NCBI GenBank assembly: GCA_028688525.1
Contig: JAQTYA010000001.1
Coordinates: 1-64,000 of the forward strand
Direction: 5' to 3'
Origin: Methylococcus sp.
GTDB lineage: Bacteria > Pseudomonadota > Gammaproteobacteria > Methylococcales > Methylococcaceae
DNA length: 64,000 bases
Below, piece after piece: positions 16,537-26,065 of this stretch. Under the pieces are notes generated by a model. It was not told the DNA's origin and did not search any database. It saw only the letters and a list, made by a program, of their open reading frames with translations. The position numbers and the translations under genes are program-made. The stretch's first letter is position 1. The number at the start of each line of letters is the position of its first letter.

Positions 16537-16610
16537 TGGAGGCTGAGGTCGGAATCGAACCGGCATAGACGGATTTGCAATCCGCAGCATAACCACTCTG
16601 CCACTCAGCC
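16537..16610 (-). tRNA. tRNA-Cys (GCA)
   Basis: The minus strand reads a complete cloverleaf: acceptor arms GGCTGAG and CTCAGCC, a D-loop with AGTGGTTATGC, anticodon stem-loop GGATTGCAAATCC with GCA, and T-arm GCCGGTTCGATTCCGAC. Discriminator T and an encoded CCA end the gene. Anticodon GCA and discriminator U are as expected for tRNA-Cys. Confidence 0.97.
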
Positions 16611-16620
16611 TTTGAAGCTA

Positions 16621-16653
16621 AAATAAAAAGCCGCGACTCGAAGCGCGGCTTTT
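16621..16653 (-). terminator. Hairpin terminator between the two tRNA genes
   Basis: AAAAGCCGCG (16626-16635) and CGCGGCTTTT (16644-16653) form a perfect 10-bp stem with an 8-base loop. On the minus strand the stem ends in TTTTT followed by ATTTT, as in a Rho-independent terminator. It lies after tRNA-Gly and before tRNA-Cys in the direction of transcription, so it may limit read-through into tRNA-Cys or act as a processing hairpin. Confidence 0.65.
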
Positions 16654-16663
16654 AAGAAAACGA

Positions 16664-16739
<76 letters not shown>

Positions 16740-16753
16740 TTTCGATTTGGAAA

Positions 16754-16781
16754 ATTATACTGATTTTGGATTTTCTGTCAA
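16754..16781 (-). promoter_or_regulatory. Sigma-70-type promoter of tRNA-Gly
   Basis: On the minus strand a perfect -35 TTGACA (16781-16776) and a perfect -10 TATAAT (16759-16754) are separated by 16 bases. The -10 ends 14 bases before the first base of tRNA-Gly, so transcription should start about 7 bases upstream of the tRNA. Confidence 0.85.
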
Positions 16782-16889
16782 CAGTCGCCGTAGCAGCTCT
16801 GGTATCTTCAGTATCCGCAGGACTGCGGCAGGTCTGCGCTTAGCCAAACAATTCTCGAGTTTTCAACATCTTTCCCCAGAAAGGCAACC

Positions 16890-17915
16890 ATGATGAATGA
16901 ATCCGATCGTCGTAACCCTAGGGTTTCTTTAGCTCACGGCAACGGCGGGCGTTTGATGCGGGAGATCATAGAAGAGGTTTTTGCTTTCCACCTGGGAGCC
17001 GACGATCTGGATACCAGTGCAGACGCTGCTCGTTTGCCACTGGATGTCAGCGGAGCGGATTGGATGATCACGACAGACGGGTTTACCGTAGAACCTTTGG
17101 AATTTCCAGGCGGCGACGTCGGCAGTCTCGCTGTTCATGGCACGGTCAACGATCTTGCGGTTTCTGGGGCCGTGCCGCGTTTTCTCAGTCTCAATGCATT
17201 CATTGAGGAGGGGCTGGATATGGAGGTTTTGCATCGGATCGTGGCGTCCATCGCCAGAACCAGCAGGGAGTGCGGTGTACGGGTATTGGCCGGTGATACT
17301 AAGGTGGTTCGGCGAGGTCAGGGCGGAGGGCTCTATCTGGCGACGACGGGGATAGGGCATAGGCCGCAAGGTCTCGATCTAGGTTTGCACCGCATCGCTT
17401 TGGGGGATCAAATCATCGTCAGCGGACCGGTGGGCGACCATGGCGCGGCAGTCATGCTTGCACGGGAGCAGTTCGGGCTTTCGGGGAGCTTGCGCTCCGA
17501 TGCGGCGAGCGTGTTGCCCATCGCTCAGGCGCTGCTCCGGTTTCCAGAGCTGCGCTTCATGCGCGATCCGACTCGGGGCGGAGTGGCTACGGTCGCCCAT
17601 GAGATTGCGCGTGCCGCCGGTGCGACGGTCCGCTTATTGGAGCCGATGCTGCCGGTTCGGCCGGAGGTCCGTAGCGTATGCGACATTCTGGGGTATGACC
17701 CCCATTATCTTGCGTGCGAGGGGCGGGTCGTGGCGGTGGTCGACCGTGCAGTGGCGGCCGAGGCGCTGGAGGCGCTCCGGCAATGCGGTTGCAACGAGGC
17801 CGGCATCATTGGCTCGATCGAGGCGGGATCCTCCCGCGCCGTGCTGGAGACTTCTCTGGGTGGAGAAAGAATCCTGCCTGAACTCGAAGATGACCCGCTC
17901 CCGAGGATATGCTGA
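16890..17915 (+). CDS. hypE: Hydrogenase maturation factor HypE
   Basis: HypE dehydrates the carbamoylated C-terminal cysteine to thiocyanate, supplying cyanide ligands for the NiFe centre of hydrogenases. The 341-residue product has the AIRS/PurM-like ATP-binding start (SLAHGNGGRLM), DGFTVEPLEFPGGDVGSLAVHGTVNDLAVSG and the substrate end PRIC with terminal Cys, which is diagnostic. AAGG lies 6 bases before the ATG at 16890. No hypA, B, C, D or F and no hydrogenase subunit gene is in the window. The gene stands alone, divergent from the tRNA pair, so its partners must be elsewhere. A weak hairpin followed by T5 lies about 70 bases downstream. Confidence 0.96.
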   Translation: MMNESDRRNPRVSLAHGNGGRLMREIIEEVFAFHLGADDLDTSADAARLPLDVSGADWMITTDGFTVEPLEFPGGDVGSLAVHGTVNDLAVSGAVPRFLSLNAFIEEGLDMEVLHRIVASIARTSRECGVRVLAGDTKVVRRGQGGGLYLATTGIGHRPQGLDLGLHRIALGDQIIVSGPVGDHGAAVMLAREQFGLSGSLRSDAASVLPIAQALLRFPELRFMRDPTRGGVATVAHEIARAAGATVRLLEPMLPVRPEVRSVCDILGYDPHYLACEGRVVAVVDRAVAAEALEALRQCGCNEAGIIGSIEAGSSRAVLETSLGGERILPELEDDPLPRIC

Positions 17916-17986
17916 TGGCCTTGGCCGGCAAGCTGTATCTCTTACGGTGTCGATTGTGTCTTTGCCCGTTTTGTCGATAATGCCTC

Positions 17987-18009
17987 AACCCCGCTGAATT
18001 CGGGTTTTT
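17987..18009 (+). terminator. Weak terminator-like hairpin after hypE
   Basis: CCCG (17990-17993) and CGGG (18001-18004) pair around a CTGAATT loop and are followed by TTTTT, with A residues upstream that can pair with the T run. The stem is short, so efficiency is uncertain. It lies between hypE and the ABC transporter gene. Confidence 0.4.
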
Positions 18010-18118
18010 CGCCCGGCGACCAGCGGCTAGTTCCACTCGGCGGTCCGGCGCCGGGAGTGTGTTCCCAGCCCCGACTCCCCGTAAAAGTCCGCCGGAATAG
18101 AGATCGAGAAGAACAATT

Positions 18119-19843
18119 ATGAGTGCCGAACAAAACTCCCATTACGGATTGATCCTGAAGCGCATCCTAGGCAGCGTGAGGGACTTCGCCGGCTCGGAAG
18201 TCGGTTGGAAGGCGAGGGTTCTATTTGGCTCGCTGATCCTGTTGATGTTGTCGATCAACGGCTTGAACGTGGTAAACAGCTATGTCGGCCGGGACTTCAT
18301 GACGGCGATCGAAAATCGCTACATGGGTGAGTTCATTTGGTATGGGGCGATCTACCTCGGCGTATTTGCGTCTTTGACCGTGACGGGCGTGGTCTACCGG
18401 TTCTGCGAGGAGCGGTTGGGTCTGTTATGGCGCGAATGGCTGACGCAAAGGCTGGTGAATGCCTATCTGGACGAGCGGGTTTATTACCGCCTCGACGAGT
18501 ATCAGCAGGAGGTTGCCAATCCCGATCAGCGTATCGCCGAGGACGTGCGCGCCTTCACCGTAACGACGCTGTCTTTCACATTGATGCTGCTGAATGGCTC
18601 GTTCACCGTGCTGGCATTTTCCGGGGTCATGTGGAGCATCAGTCCAATGTTGTTTGGGGTGGCCGTCGCTTACGCCGTGATCGGATCGTACCTGACGGTT
18701 CGACTGGGCCGGCCGCTGGTGCGGCTCAATTATGACCAGCTCGACCGGGAGGCGGATTTCCGCTCCGGCCTTATTCACGTTCGGGAGAATACGGAATCCA
18801 TCGCGCTGCTGCATCGCGAGCGGCGCATTCAATCCCGGTTGTTGCGCCAGCTCGAAGCGCTGACTACCAATTTCAGGCGGCTGATCGCGGTTAACCGCAA
18901 CCTCGGTTTCTTCACTACCTGGTACAACTACCTTATTCCGGTGATTCCGGCGCTGGTCGTGGCGCCTTTATTCATTCGCGGGAAGGTCGAATTCGGTGTC
19001 ATCACGCAGTCGGCCATCGCGTTTACCTATTTGTTGGGGGCCTTCTCCCTCATCGTCACGCAGTTCCAATCGATCTCGGCGTACACCGCCGTCATTGCGA
19101 GGCTTCGCGGATTGGTCCAAGCGATCGACCAGACGCGCTCCAGAACCGCTTCGCCGATCGAAGTCTGCGAAATGTGCGACAGGATCGCCTACGACAAGTT
19201 GACCCTGCGGTCGCCGCGAGACGATCGTATCTTGTTGGACCAGCTTACGCTGGAAATCCCGGCACGAGGGCGGCTGTTGATCCGGGGGGCGAACCAGACC
19301 GCCAAGGTCGCGTTATTCAGGGCGACGGCGGATCTTTGGGACTCGGGCAGCGGAAAAATCATCCGTCCGGGACTGGAGGACACTTTGTTCCTGCCGGAGC
19401 GGCCCTATCTACCCCCTGGGACTTTACGGGAGTCTCTGCTGAGGACCGGGGGCGAGGATAGTCTGGCCGACGAGCGGATAATCGCGACCTTGAAAGCCTT
19501 GAATATCGAATCCATCCTAGGACGGGTGGGTGGCCTTGGCACCGAGGGGGACTGGGACGACATCTTGTCGCTGGGCGAGCAGCAGCTTCTCGCATTCACC
19601 CATTTGCTGCTGTTGGAGCCGCGCTTCGTGTTTCTCGACCGGCCCGGCACGGCGCTCGAGGCCGACCAGCTGGACCGTGTGTTGCGAATGCTGCACGACA
19701 ACTCGATTGCCTATATCACCCTCGGCAATAGCCACGACAATCTCTCCTTCTATGATGCCATTCTGGAATTGGAGGCCGAGGGCCGCTGGTCGCGGAAAGA
19801 AATCCGCAACGGCGTTGTCATAGAAGAAAGTGCGAAGCGGTAA
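18119..19843 (+). CDS. SbmA/YddA-type ABC transporter with degenerate nucleotide-binding domain
   Basis: The 574-residue protein has a SbmA/BacA/YddA-like membrane domain (residues about 20-345): WREWLTQRLVNAYLDERVYYRL, NPDQRIAEDVRAFT and DFRSGLIHVRENTESIAL are typical of the ABCD/YddA group. A fused ATP-binding domain follows (about 355-574). This domain is abnormal: Walker A reads GANQTAKV instead of GxxxxGK[ST], the Walker B region reads FVFLDRPGTALE with Arg replacing the catalytic Glu, and the H-loop region reads LGNSHD instead of the usual GHR. The signature LSLGEQQ is retained. ATP hydrolysis is therefore doubtful. It could work as a proton-driven SbmA-like importer or as a regulatory pseudo-transporter. 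It is a single gene; 200 non-coding bases precede it. Confidence 0.87.
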   Translation: MSAEQNSHYGLILKRILGSVRDFAGSEVGWKARVLFGSLILLMLSINGLNVVNSYVGRDFMTAIENRYMGEFIWYGAIYLGVFASLTVTGVVYRFCEERLGLLWREWLTQRLVNAYLDERVYYRLDEYQQEVANPDQRIAEDVRAFTVTTLSFTLMLLNGSFTVLAFSGVMWSISPMLFGVAVAYAVIGSYLTVRLGRPLVRLNYDQLDREADFRSGLIHVRENTESIALLHRERRIQSRLLRQLEALTTNFRRLIAVNRNLGFFTTWYNYLIPVIPALVVAPLFIRGKVEFGVITQSAIAFTYLLGAFSLIVTQFQSISAYTAVIARLRGLVQAIDQTRSRTASPIEVCEMCDRIAYDKLTLRSPRDDRILLDQLTLEIPARGRLLIRGANQTAKVALFRATADLWDSGSGKIIRPGLEDTLFLPERPYLPPGTLRESLLRTGGEDSLADERIIATLKALNIESILGRVGGLGTEGDWDDILSLGEQQLLAFTHLLLLEPRFVFLDRPGTALEADQLDRVLRMLHDNSIAYITLGNSHDNLSFYDAILELEAEGRWSRKEIRNGVVIEESAKR

Positions 19844-19894
19844 AGCCGGCGCTCGGATCCGGAAGTTCGAGCCTCATCGGCTTTAGGTATCGAT

Positions 19895-21982
19895 ATGCGA
19901 TTGCGACTGACGGTTCGCGCGCGTCTGCTACTGACCTGCGTTCTTCCCTTGGCCGTCGCCATGGCGGCGGTCTTGATCTTTGTCCTTTGGAGCTACTATC
20001 GGGACTTGCTTCGCGAATCGGAGTTGCGCTTGCGCGCCGAAGTCAACGAAGCGGGCTTGAGAATCGAGCTTGCCAATGTCACCGCGCTGACAGTGCCCAA
20101 GACTATGGCCCTGGCTCAGGAGGCGGGCCTGTTCGGCAATCGAAGGGTCTCTTTGGAGTTCGCTCGCAAAATCTTGGAAGCCTTTCCGGAGTTCACCGGC
20201 GCCTACTTCGGCTATGAGCCGGAAGGCGATAAAGGCCGTAGTCAGGCAGCCGAGGCGCAGGGGATTCCCGGAGAGGCTCAGGATTCCGGAGGGCGTTTCA
20301 TCCCGTATTGGCATCGTGCGGTTGAAGACCCTACGCGCGTTCGGTTGTCGCCTTTGGCCGGCCTGGAATCGAGCTACTACTATCGCGGCGTCAAGAATCG
20401 CCATGAAGGGCGTGCCGAGGACGAAGGCGTTGAGCTGTCCGGAGGTGTAAGCCGGCTTTACCGGCATGCGCTGCACCCTCAGCAAAGCGGGCGCTCGGCT
20501 ATGGTGACCGAGCCCTACGACTATGAAGGAAAGTACATGGTCGAGCATAGCGTCCCCCTGGTGGTCGATGGCAGGTTCCAGGGAATTGCAGGCGTGGACA
20601 GGGCACTGAACGATATCGACAGAGTGCTGCGCGACATGCACCGCCACGAGTCCGGCGGTTTTTTTCTGTTGAGCCAGCGGGGCAGGGTGATTGCCTCGAC
20701 GCTAGACCCGGCTGCACGGGCTCGTCCCATCGAGGACAGCGGCTGGGGGGCGGTGTTGGAACCGGCTTACCTCGATCGAAAAGCCGGTAGCTTGCAGATG
20801 GCGAAGGACCCGCGCAATGGCGAAGAAACCTATTTCGCATCGACGCACCTGGCGACCGGAGACTGGACTCTCGTCCTGGCCGTCAGCCGCGCGGAGATAC
20901 TGGCCGGCCTGAGCGAGACGGTCGAGCGTGCGTTGGCCGTTTCGGCCGGAGTCCTGGCTTCGGTGCTGGGAATAAGCTTGCTTGCCTTGCGCACCATGAT
21001 GCGGCGTCTGGAGGCCGCGGCCAGCGTGGCTGCGCAGGTAGCAGCGGGCGATTTGAGCTCGCCTCTGGAAGCGGCAGGCGGTGACGAGATAGGCGATTTG
21101 ATCCTGGCGCTGGGCGTGATGCGGCAGGCTTTGGCAGATTTGGTCGGACGGGTGAAGCGTTCCAGCCAGCAATTGGTTGCCGTGGGCGAGGAGATTGCGG
21201 CCGCCTCTGGGCATGAAGAGAAGAGGGCTCGCGATTTCGGCGAGCTAACGCGGCAGATTGCCGCTTCGGTGCGCGAGATTTCGGCAACGGGAGAAGCGAC
21301 GGTCTGCAACATCGCCGACGTCGCCAGGGCCACCTCCGACACCGCGGATGCCGCCGCTACCGGCAAGCAAAGTCTTTACGACACGGAAGCGGCGATGCAG
21401 CGCATGAATGCAGGCATGGCTTCGGTGGCCGAGGGTTTTTCCGCAATCGGCGATCAGGCCGAGAGCATCAACGATATCATGGCAGCCATGACTGACATCG
21501 CGGTGCAGACCAATCTGCTTTCGCTCAATGCCTCGATCGAAGCGGAGAAAGCCGGGCGGCAAGGGGCGGGATTTGCTGTCGTTGCCAATGAAATCAGGAG
21601 GCTGGCCGACCAGAGCGCCGTAGCCGCGTTAGACGTCGAGCAACGCGTGTACCGCATGCGACAGGTGGTTGCACGCGGCGTTCAAGAAATGGAGGCATTC
21701 CAGGCCGAGGTGAGTGGGGGCTTGATCGAGATCGAGCGGCTGGGCGAGCACTTTGCCGGGGTTTCGGCTGGCGTGGAGCAGTTGTCGCCCCGCTTCGGCC
21801 AAGTCTATGAGAATATGCGTACGCAAGCGGCGGGCGCTCAACAGATCGATCAAGCGATGTCCGGGTTGAAAGACGATGCGCAAGGTGCGGCGAAATCGTC
21901 GGCGAATTTGAGACAGATGGTGGTCAAGTTAGATGCGGCGGTACAAGATTTGCTTGGCGAAATTGCCAGATTCAAGGTCTAG
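19895..21982 (+). CDS. Methyl-accepting chemotaxis protein with dCache-type sensor
   Basis: The 695-residue receptor has a first membrane helix (about 8-32), a large periplasmic Cache-type sensor (about 35-340, with FTGAYFGYEPEGDKG, RFIPYWHRA, VTEPYDYEGKYMVEHSVPLV and GIAGVD), a second helix (about 345-368), a HAMP segment and a cytosolic signalling domain (about 430-695). The hairpin tip reads NLLSLNASIEAEKAG, then GFAVVANEIRRLADQSAVAALDVE. The IEAEKAG and RRLADQ variants resemble WspA-type receptors rather than Tar/Tsr. No C-terminal methylation pentapeptide is present. The large GGDEF/EAL gene starts 54 bases downstream, with only a short CCGGC/GCCGG hairpin between them, which suggests a functional link to c-di-GMP. 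Ligand unknown. Confidence 0.92.
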   Translation: MRLRLTVRARLLLTCVLPLAVAMAAVLIFVLWSYYRDLLRESELRLRAEVNEAGLRIELANVTALTVPKTMALAQEAGLFGNRRVSLEFARKILEAFPEFTGAYFGYEPEGDKGRSQAAEAQGIPGEAQDSGGRFIPYWHRAVEDPTRVRLSPLAGLESSYYYRGVKNRHEGRAEDEGVELSGGVSRLYRHALHPQQSGRSAMVTEPYDYEGKYMVEHSVPLVVDGRFQGIAGVDRALNDIDRVLRDMHRHESGGFFLLSQRGRVIASTLDPAARARPIEDSGWGAVLEPAYLDRKAGSLQMAKDPRNGEETYFASTHLATGDWTLVLAVSRAEILAGLSETVERALAVSAGVLASVLGISLLALRTMMRRLEAAASVAAQVAAGDLSSPLEAAGGDEIGDLILALGVMRQALADLVGRVKRSSQQLVAVGEEIAAASGHEEKRARDFGELTRQIAASVREISATGEATVCNIADVARATSDTADAAATGKQSLYDTEAAMQRMNAGMASVAEGFSAIGDQAESINDIMAAMTDIAVQTNLLSLNASIEAEKAGRQGAGFAVVANEIRRLADQSAVAALDVEQRVYRMRQVVARGVQEMEAFQAEVSGGLIEIERLGEHFAGVSAGVEQLSPRFGQVYENMRTQAAGAQQIDQAMSGLKDDAQGAAKSSANLRQMVVKLDAAVQDLLGEIARFKV

Positions 21983-22036
21983 CCGGCAGGGCCGGTTTCC
22001 TTGCATGAAATACTGCAAAGTTTCCAGAGGAAATCA

Positions 22037-25000
22037 ATGAGTAATGGTGTACGGCGGGTATTCGATGACCCGGATTGGGCTCGAAACGCTAAAGTGCGTC
22101 CGCCGCGCTCTTCGCATCGCCGAACGGGCCGTTTTGCCGCCATCGCCTTGGCTGCGGCGCTTGCCGCGACGGGCGGGTTGAGTTTCTATCAAGTTCAACT
22201 ACAGGATCAGCGGCAGCACATCGAAAGCGAGCTGTCCGCGATACTCCAGTCCAAGGTTCTGCATCTCGCCCATTGGCGTGCGGAACGGCTCGCAGACGCG
22301 ATGCAGCTCGCCGGCAATGCGGCGGTCATGCCGCTTGCCGGCGCTTGGCTGAGTGCCAGCGGCAAGCATGATGTGGCGTCGGCTCGGCCGCTGCTCGCGC
22401 AGCTGCAGCCCTATCGTACGGCAGGCCATTATCGCGACGTTCTTTTGATGGATGCCGCAGGCACAACCTTGCTCTCACTGTCCGGACAAGATGGGGACAT
22501 TAGCCATCCTGGTATTTCCGGGTTATCGGGTTCGGACCGTCCTTATTTGAGCGATTGGCACCTGAGTCCCGACGAGCGCAGGTTGACGGCCGATGCGGTC
22601 GTGCCCGTGCCGGCCGATGCCGGCAGCCGGAGCAGCATCGTCGGCGCCATCGTTTTGGTCGCCGATGCGGAATCTCTGTTCAATTTCCTGTCGCAGTCGC
22701 CGCCGGGTTCCGATATTTCGCTCGTAGGACGCCTGGGCGAGCGGATATTGTCTTTAGACCGGGATGCGCTCGCAGAAGGAAGATCTTTGTTCGGGACCGG
22801 TAAGGCCGCTGCGGTAATCGATGCCGCGGCGCGGATCGTCCACGGCGAACGCCGGCTTCTCGTACAGCAGAACGATGGAGAGCCGGGTCTTTTGTCGCTG
22901 GGCTTGCCTCTTCCCGATTCGGACTGGTTCGTGATGGCGAGAAAGACCGCAACCATGGCGGCGCTGGATTCCCAGCCGCTGGTGGTGGGGCTGTCGCTGG
23001 CTGGGGTACTGGGGGGAATGGCTGCGGCGGCGGCCACGCTGTGGATGCGCTCGGACCGGCGCCGTTTGCGCGCCGAGAACGAACGCTTGGCGTTGTCGCG
23101 ACGCTACGAGTATTTCGTCCGCTATGCCAACGATGCCATCCTGCTGGCCGACCGGGAGCAGCGTATCGTCGACGCGAATGACCGGGCGCTGCTGGTCTAC
23201 GGTTATACGCTCGGAGAATTGGCCCAGCTGACGTTGGCCGACGTGGAGGCCGCAGATAGGACGGTAGGTCAGCGAACCCAGGTGGACGATGCGATTGCTC
23301 AAGGCGGCGGGGTTTGGGAGTCGTTTCACCGCCGCAAGGACGGTACGCAGTTCCCGGTCGAGTTGAGTGTGCGCTCTATAGCCGTCGAGGAGAGTGATTT
23401 CATCCAGGCGATCATCCGCGACGTAAGCGAGCGTAAGCGTATCGAGCTGGCGCTGGCCCGCCAAAAAAATCTTTACGATTTGCTGGCGCAGACCAGTCAG
23501 GTCATCGTCCGCCATAGCTCCGAGCAGGAGCTGTTCAATTCCATATGCCGCATAGCTGTCAACAATGGGGGATTCAGCTTCGCCTGGATTGGGATGGTTG
23601 ATGCCGAAACCGGCCGCGTGAACCTAGCCGCCCAGTTCGGCGACGATTCTGGCTATGTCGGTAAGCTGAATTTGTCGGTCGGAGAATGCGGCCCCACCCA
23701 TATTGCCTTGAGTACAGGACAGCATGCCGTAAGCCAGGATTTCTGCGCGGATTCGTCGACCGTGTCCCGGCATGAAGCCGCGCGGGCAACCGACGTAGGG
23801 GCGTCGGGCGCCTTTCCCATCCGCAGATTCGGCAAAGTGGTGGGAGCGATCAACCTCTACGCTGGCGAGACCGGTTTCTTTTCCGGGGACATCCTCGCCT
23901 TGCTGGATACGATGGCCATGGACGTGTCGTTCGCACTCGATATTTTCGCCAGCGATGTGGAGCGGGAAAGGAGCGAGATGCTGCTCAGGGAAAGCGAGGA
24001 GCGTTTCCGCTTGGCGGCCAATACCGCTCCGGTTTTGATCTGGATGTCGGATGCCAGCAGATCGTGCACGTTTTTCAACGATATGTGGCTGAGTTTCACC
24101 GGGCGTTCGCTGGATTTCGAACTTGGCGACGGCTGGCTGGAAGACATTCACCCCGAGGATCGCCCCCGTTTTCTGCAAGCCTATGCTTCGGCGTTTCAGA
24201 CCTGTGCACCTTTTGAACTCGAATACCGCATCCGCCGCCGCGATGGGGAGTACCGGACGATGCTGGGTAAGGCGACGCCACGTTTCGATGCGGGGCGCGA
24301 GTTCGTCGGTTTTATCGGCTCGTGCATCGATATCTCCGACCGCAAGAAAGGCGACGAGCGGCTGTTGCTGGCAGGTAAGGTATTCGAGGCGGTGCGCGAG
24401 TCGATCATGGTCACCGACGCGAATCACATCGTGGTCGCCGTCAACCCAGCCTTCAGCGAGATGACGGGCTTCACTGCGGAAGAGGCGGTTGGCAATACGC
24501 CTGCGATCCTGCAGTCTGGTCGGCACGGCAAAGAATACTATGCTGCGATCTGGCGCGCCGTCGAGCAGGACGGTTCCTGGCAGGGCGAGTTTTGGAACCG
24601 GCGCAAGAGCGGGGAGCTGTTCGCCGTGCTGGAAACCATCGTGGCGGTACGCGACGAAGCCGGAGCCACGGTCAACTACATAGGTGTGTCTAGCGATATT
24701 TCGAGCCTGAAGGAGGCGGAAGAGCATATCCACCACTTGGCCTACTACGATCCACTGTCGGGTTTACCGAACCGGCGCTACCTCCTGGAGCGCGCTGAAT
24801 ATGCCCTGGCCCTTGCCGAGCGCCGCAAGGAAGCGTTGGCGGTGCTGTTCCTCGATGTGGACCATTTCAAGGATGTCAACGATTCGCTGGGCCATCAGGT
24901 GGGCGACGATCTGTTGGTCCGGCTAGCGCAGCAGTTCAGGGACTTCACGCGGGAGACGGATACCATCGCCCGGCTGGGCGGCGATGAGTTTGCGCTGCTG

Positions 25001-26065
25001 CTGCCCGATCTGGGACGCGACGGTGCTTCGCAGATTGCCGACCGCATTTTGATCGCGCTGCGCAAGCCGTTCGAACATTCCGGGCAGAGCTTCGCGGTGA
25101 CGGGATCTATCGGAATCAGCTTATATCCGCATGATGGTACAGACTTTGAAACTTTGCTGCGGAATGCGGACACCGCGATGTACCACGCCAAGCAGGAGGG
25201 CCGCAATCAGTTCCGCTTCTACGACGGCCGGATGAACGTGGACATTCTGGCACGCCTGACGGTGTTGTCCGAGCTTAGGGAGGCCATACCTGCAGGAGAA
25301 CTGCGGACCTTCTTCCAGCCCGAAATCAATCTGGCTGACGGGCGGCTGATCGGTGCCGAGGCGCTGGTGCGCTGGCAGCACCCGGAGCGCGGCATGCTTT
25401 CGCCGGATCAGTTCATTCCGGTGGCGGAAAGCAACGATCTGATCGTCGCGATCAGCGACTGGGTGTTGGAGGATACCTGCCGTCATCTGGCCCAATGGAA
25501 AAAGGCCGATTTGCCCTCGATTACCGTTGGCGTCAATCTCGCTGCCCGTCATTTCCGCGATCCCCGGCTGGTGAGCCGGGTGCAGGAACTGCTCTCCCGC
25601 TATGGTGTGGCCGGTTCGGCTTTGCAACTGGAGCTGACCGAATCCACTCTGCTGGATGCCGATTCGCATACGATGACCGTATTGCAGGGATTGATCGAAC
25701 TGGGATGTACGCTGTCCATCGATGATTTCGGCACGGGCTATTCCAGCCTGTCCTATCTCAAGAACCTGCCTATCGCGACGCTGAAGATCGATCGGAGCTT
25801 CGTCCGCGACATCGCCTTTGACGCAGACGATCGGACCATCTCCGGCACAGTGGTTGCGCTCGGCCACAGCCTGGGCCTCAAGGTGATCGCAGAAGGCGTT
25901 GAAACCGAGGAGCAGCGGCGCATTCTACTGGAGCAGGGCTGCGACTTCGGCCAGGGCTATTTGTTCTCGCGTCCCCTGGCATCTAAGGAGTTCACCAAAT
26001 GGCGCATGGAGCATGCGCTGCGGCTGGAGTCGGATGCCCTCTACCGCACCCCGGGGACTCGTTAG
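22037..26065 (+). CDS. Membrane sensor with PAS, GAF, PAS, PAS, GGDEF and EAL domains
   Basis: The 1342-residue protein starts at the ATG at 22037 (GAGG 8 bases upstream); a TTG at 22001 in the same frame is less likely. A membrane helix (about 32-52), a periplasmic sensor domain (about 55-310) and a second helix (about 318-336) come first. Cytosolic domains follow: PAS (about 355-470), GAF (about 490-640), two PAS domains (about 655-900), GGDEF (about 915-1080) with RLGGDEF, and EAL (about 1095-1335). The EAL residues look complete: GAEALVRW, LELTEST, IDDFGTGYSSL, LKIDRSFV and AEGVETEEQ. Both cyclase and phosphodiesterase activities are thus possible. The stop codon lies within a hairpin shared with the convergent mrcB. 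Confidence 0.94.
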   Translation: MSNGVRRVFDDPDWARNAKVRPPRSSHRRTGRFAAIALAAALAATGGLSFYQVQLQDQRQHIESELSAILQSKVLHLAHWRAERLADAMQLAGNAAVMPLAGAWLSASGKHDVASARPLLAQLQPYRTAGHYRDVLLMDAAGTTLLSLSGQDGDISHPGISGLSGSDRPYLSDWHLSPDERRLTADAVVPVPADAGSRSSIVGAIVLVADAESLFNFLSQSPPGSDISLVGRLGERILSLDRDALAEGRSLFGTGKAAAVIDAAARIVHGERRLLVQQNDGEPGLLSLGLPLPDSDWFVMARKTATMAALDSQPLVVGLSLAGVLGGMAAAAATLWMRSDRRRLRAENERLALSRRYEYFVRYANDAILLADREQRIVDANDRALLVYGYTLGELAQLTLADVEAADRTVGQRTQVDDAIAQGGGVWESFHRRKDGTQFPVELSVRSIAVEESDFIQAIIRDVSERKRIELALARQKNLYDLLAQTSQVIVRHSSEQELFNSICRIAVNNGGFSFAWIGMVDAETGRVNLAAQFGDDSGYVGKLNLSVGECGPTHIALSTGQHAVSQDFCADSSTVSRHEAARATDVGASGAFPIRRFGKVVGAINLYAGETGFFSGDILALLDTMAMDVSFALDIFASDVERERSEMLLRESEERFRLAANTAPVLIWMSDASRSCTFFNDMWLSFTGRSLDFELGDGWLEDIHPEDRPRFLQAYASAFQTCAPFELEYRIRRRDGEYRTMLGKATPRFDAGREFVGFIGSCIDISDRKKGDERLLLAGKVFEAVRESIMVTDANHIVVAVNPAFSEMTGFTAEEAVGNTPAILQSGRHGKEYYAAIWRAVEQDGSWQGEFWNRRKSGELFAVLETIVAVRDEAGATVNYIGVSSDISSLKEAEEHIHHLAYYDPLSGLPNRRYLLERAEYALALAERRKEALAVLFLDVDHFKDVNDSLGHQVGDDLLVRLAQQFRDFTRETDTIARLGGDEFALLLPDLGRDGASQIADRILIALRKPFEHSGQSFAVTGSIGISLYPHDGTDFETLLRNADTAMYHAKQEGRNQFRFYDGRMNVDILARLTVLSELREAIPAGELRTFFQPEINLADGRLIGAEALVRWQHPERGMLSPDQFIPVAESNDLIVAISDWVLEDTCRHLAQWKKADLPSITVGVNLAARHFRDPRLVSRVQELLSRYGVAGSALQLELTESTLLDADSHTMTVLQGLIELGCTLSIDDFGTGYSSLSYLKNLPIATLKIDRSFVRDIAFDADDRTISGTVVALGHSLGLKVIAEGVETEEQRRILLEQGCDFGQGYLFSRPLASKEFTKWRMEHALRLESDALYRTPGTR

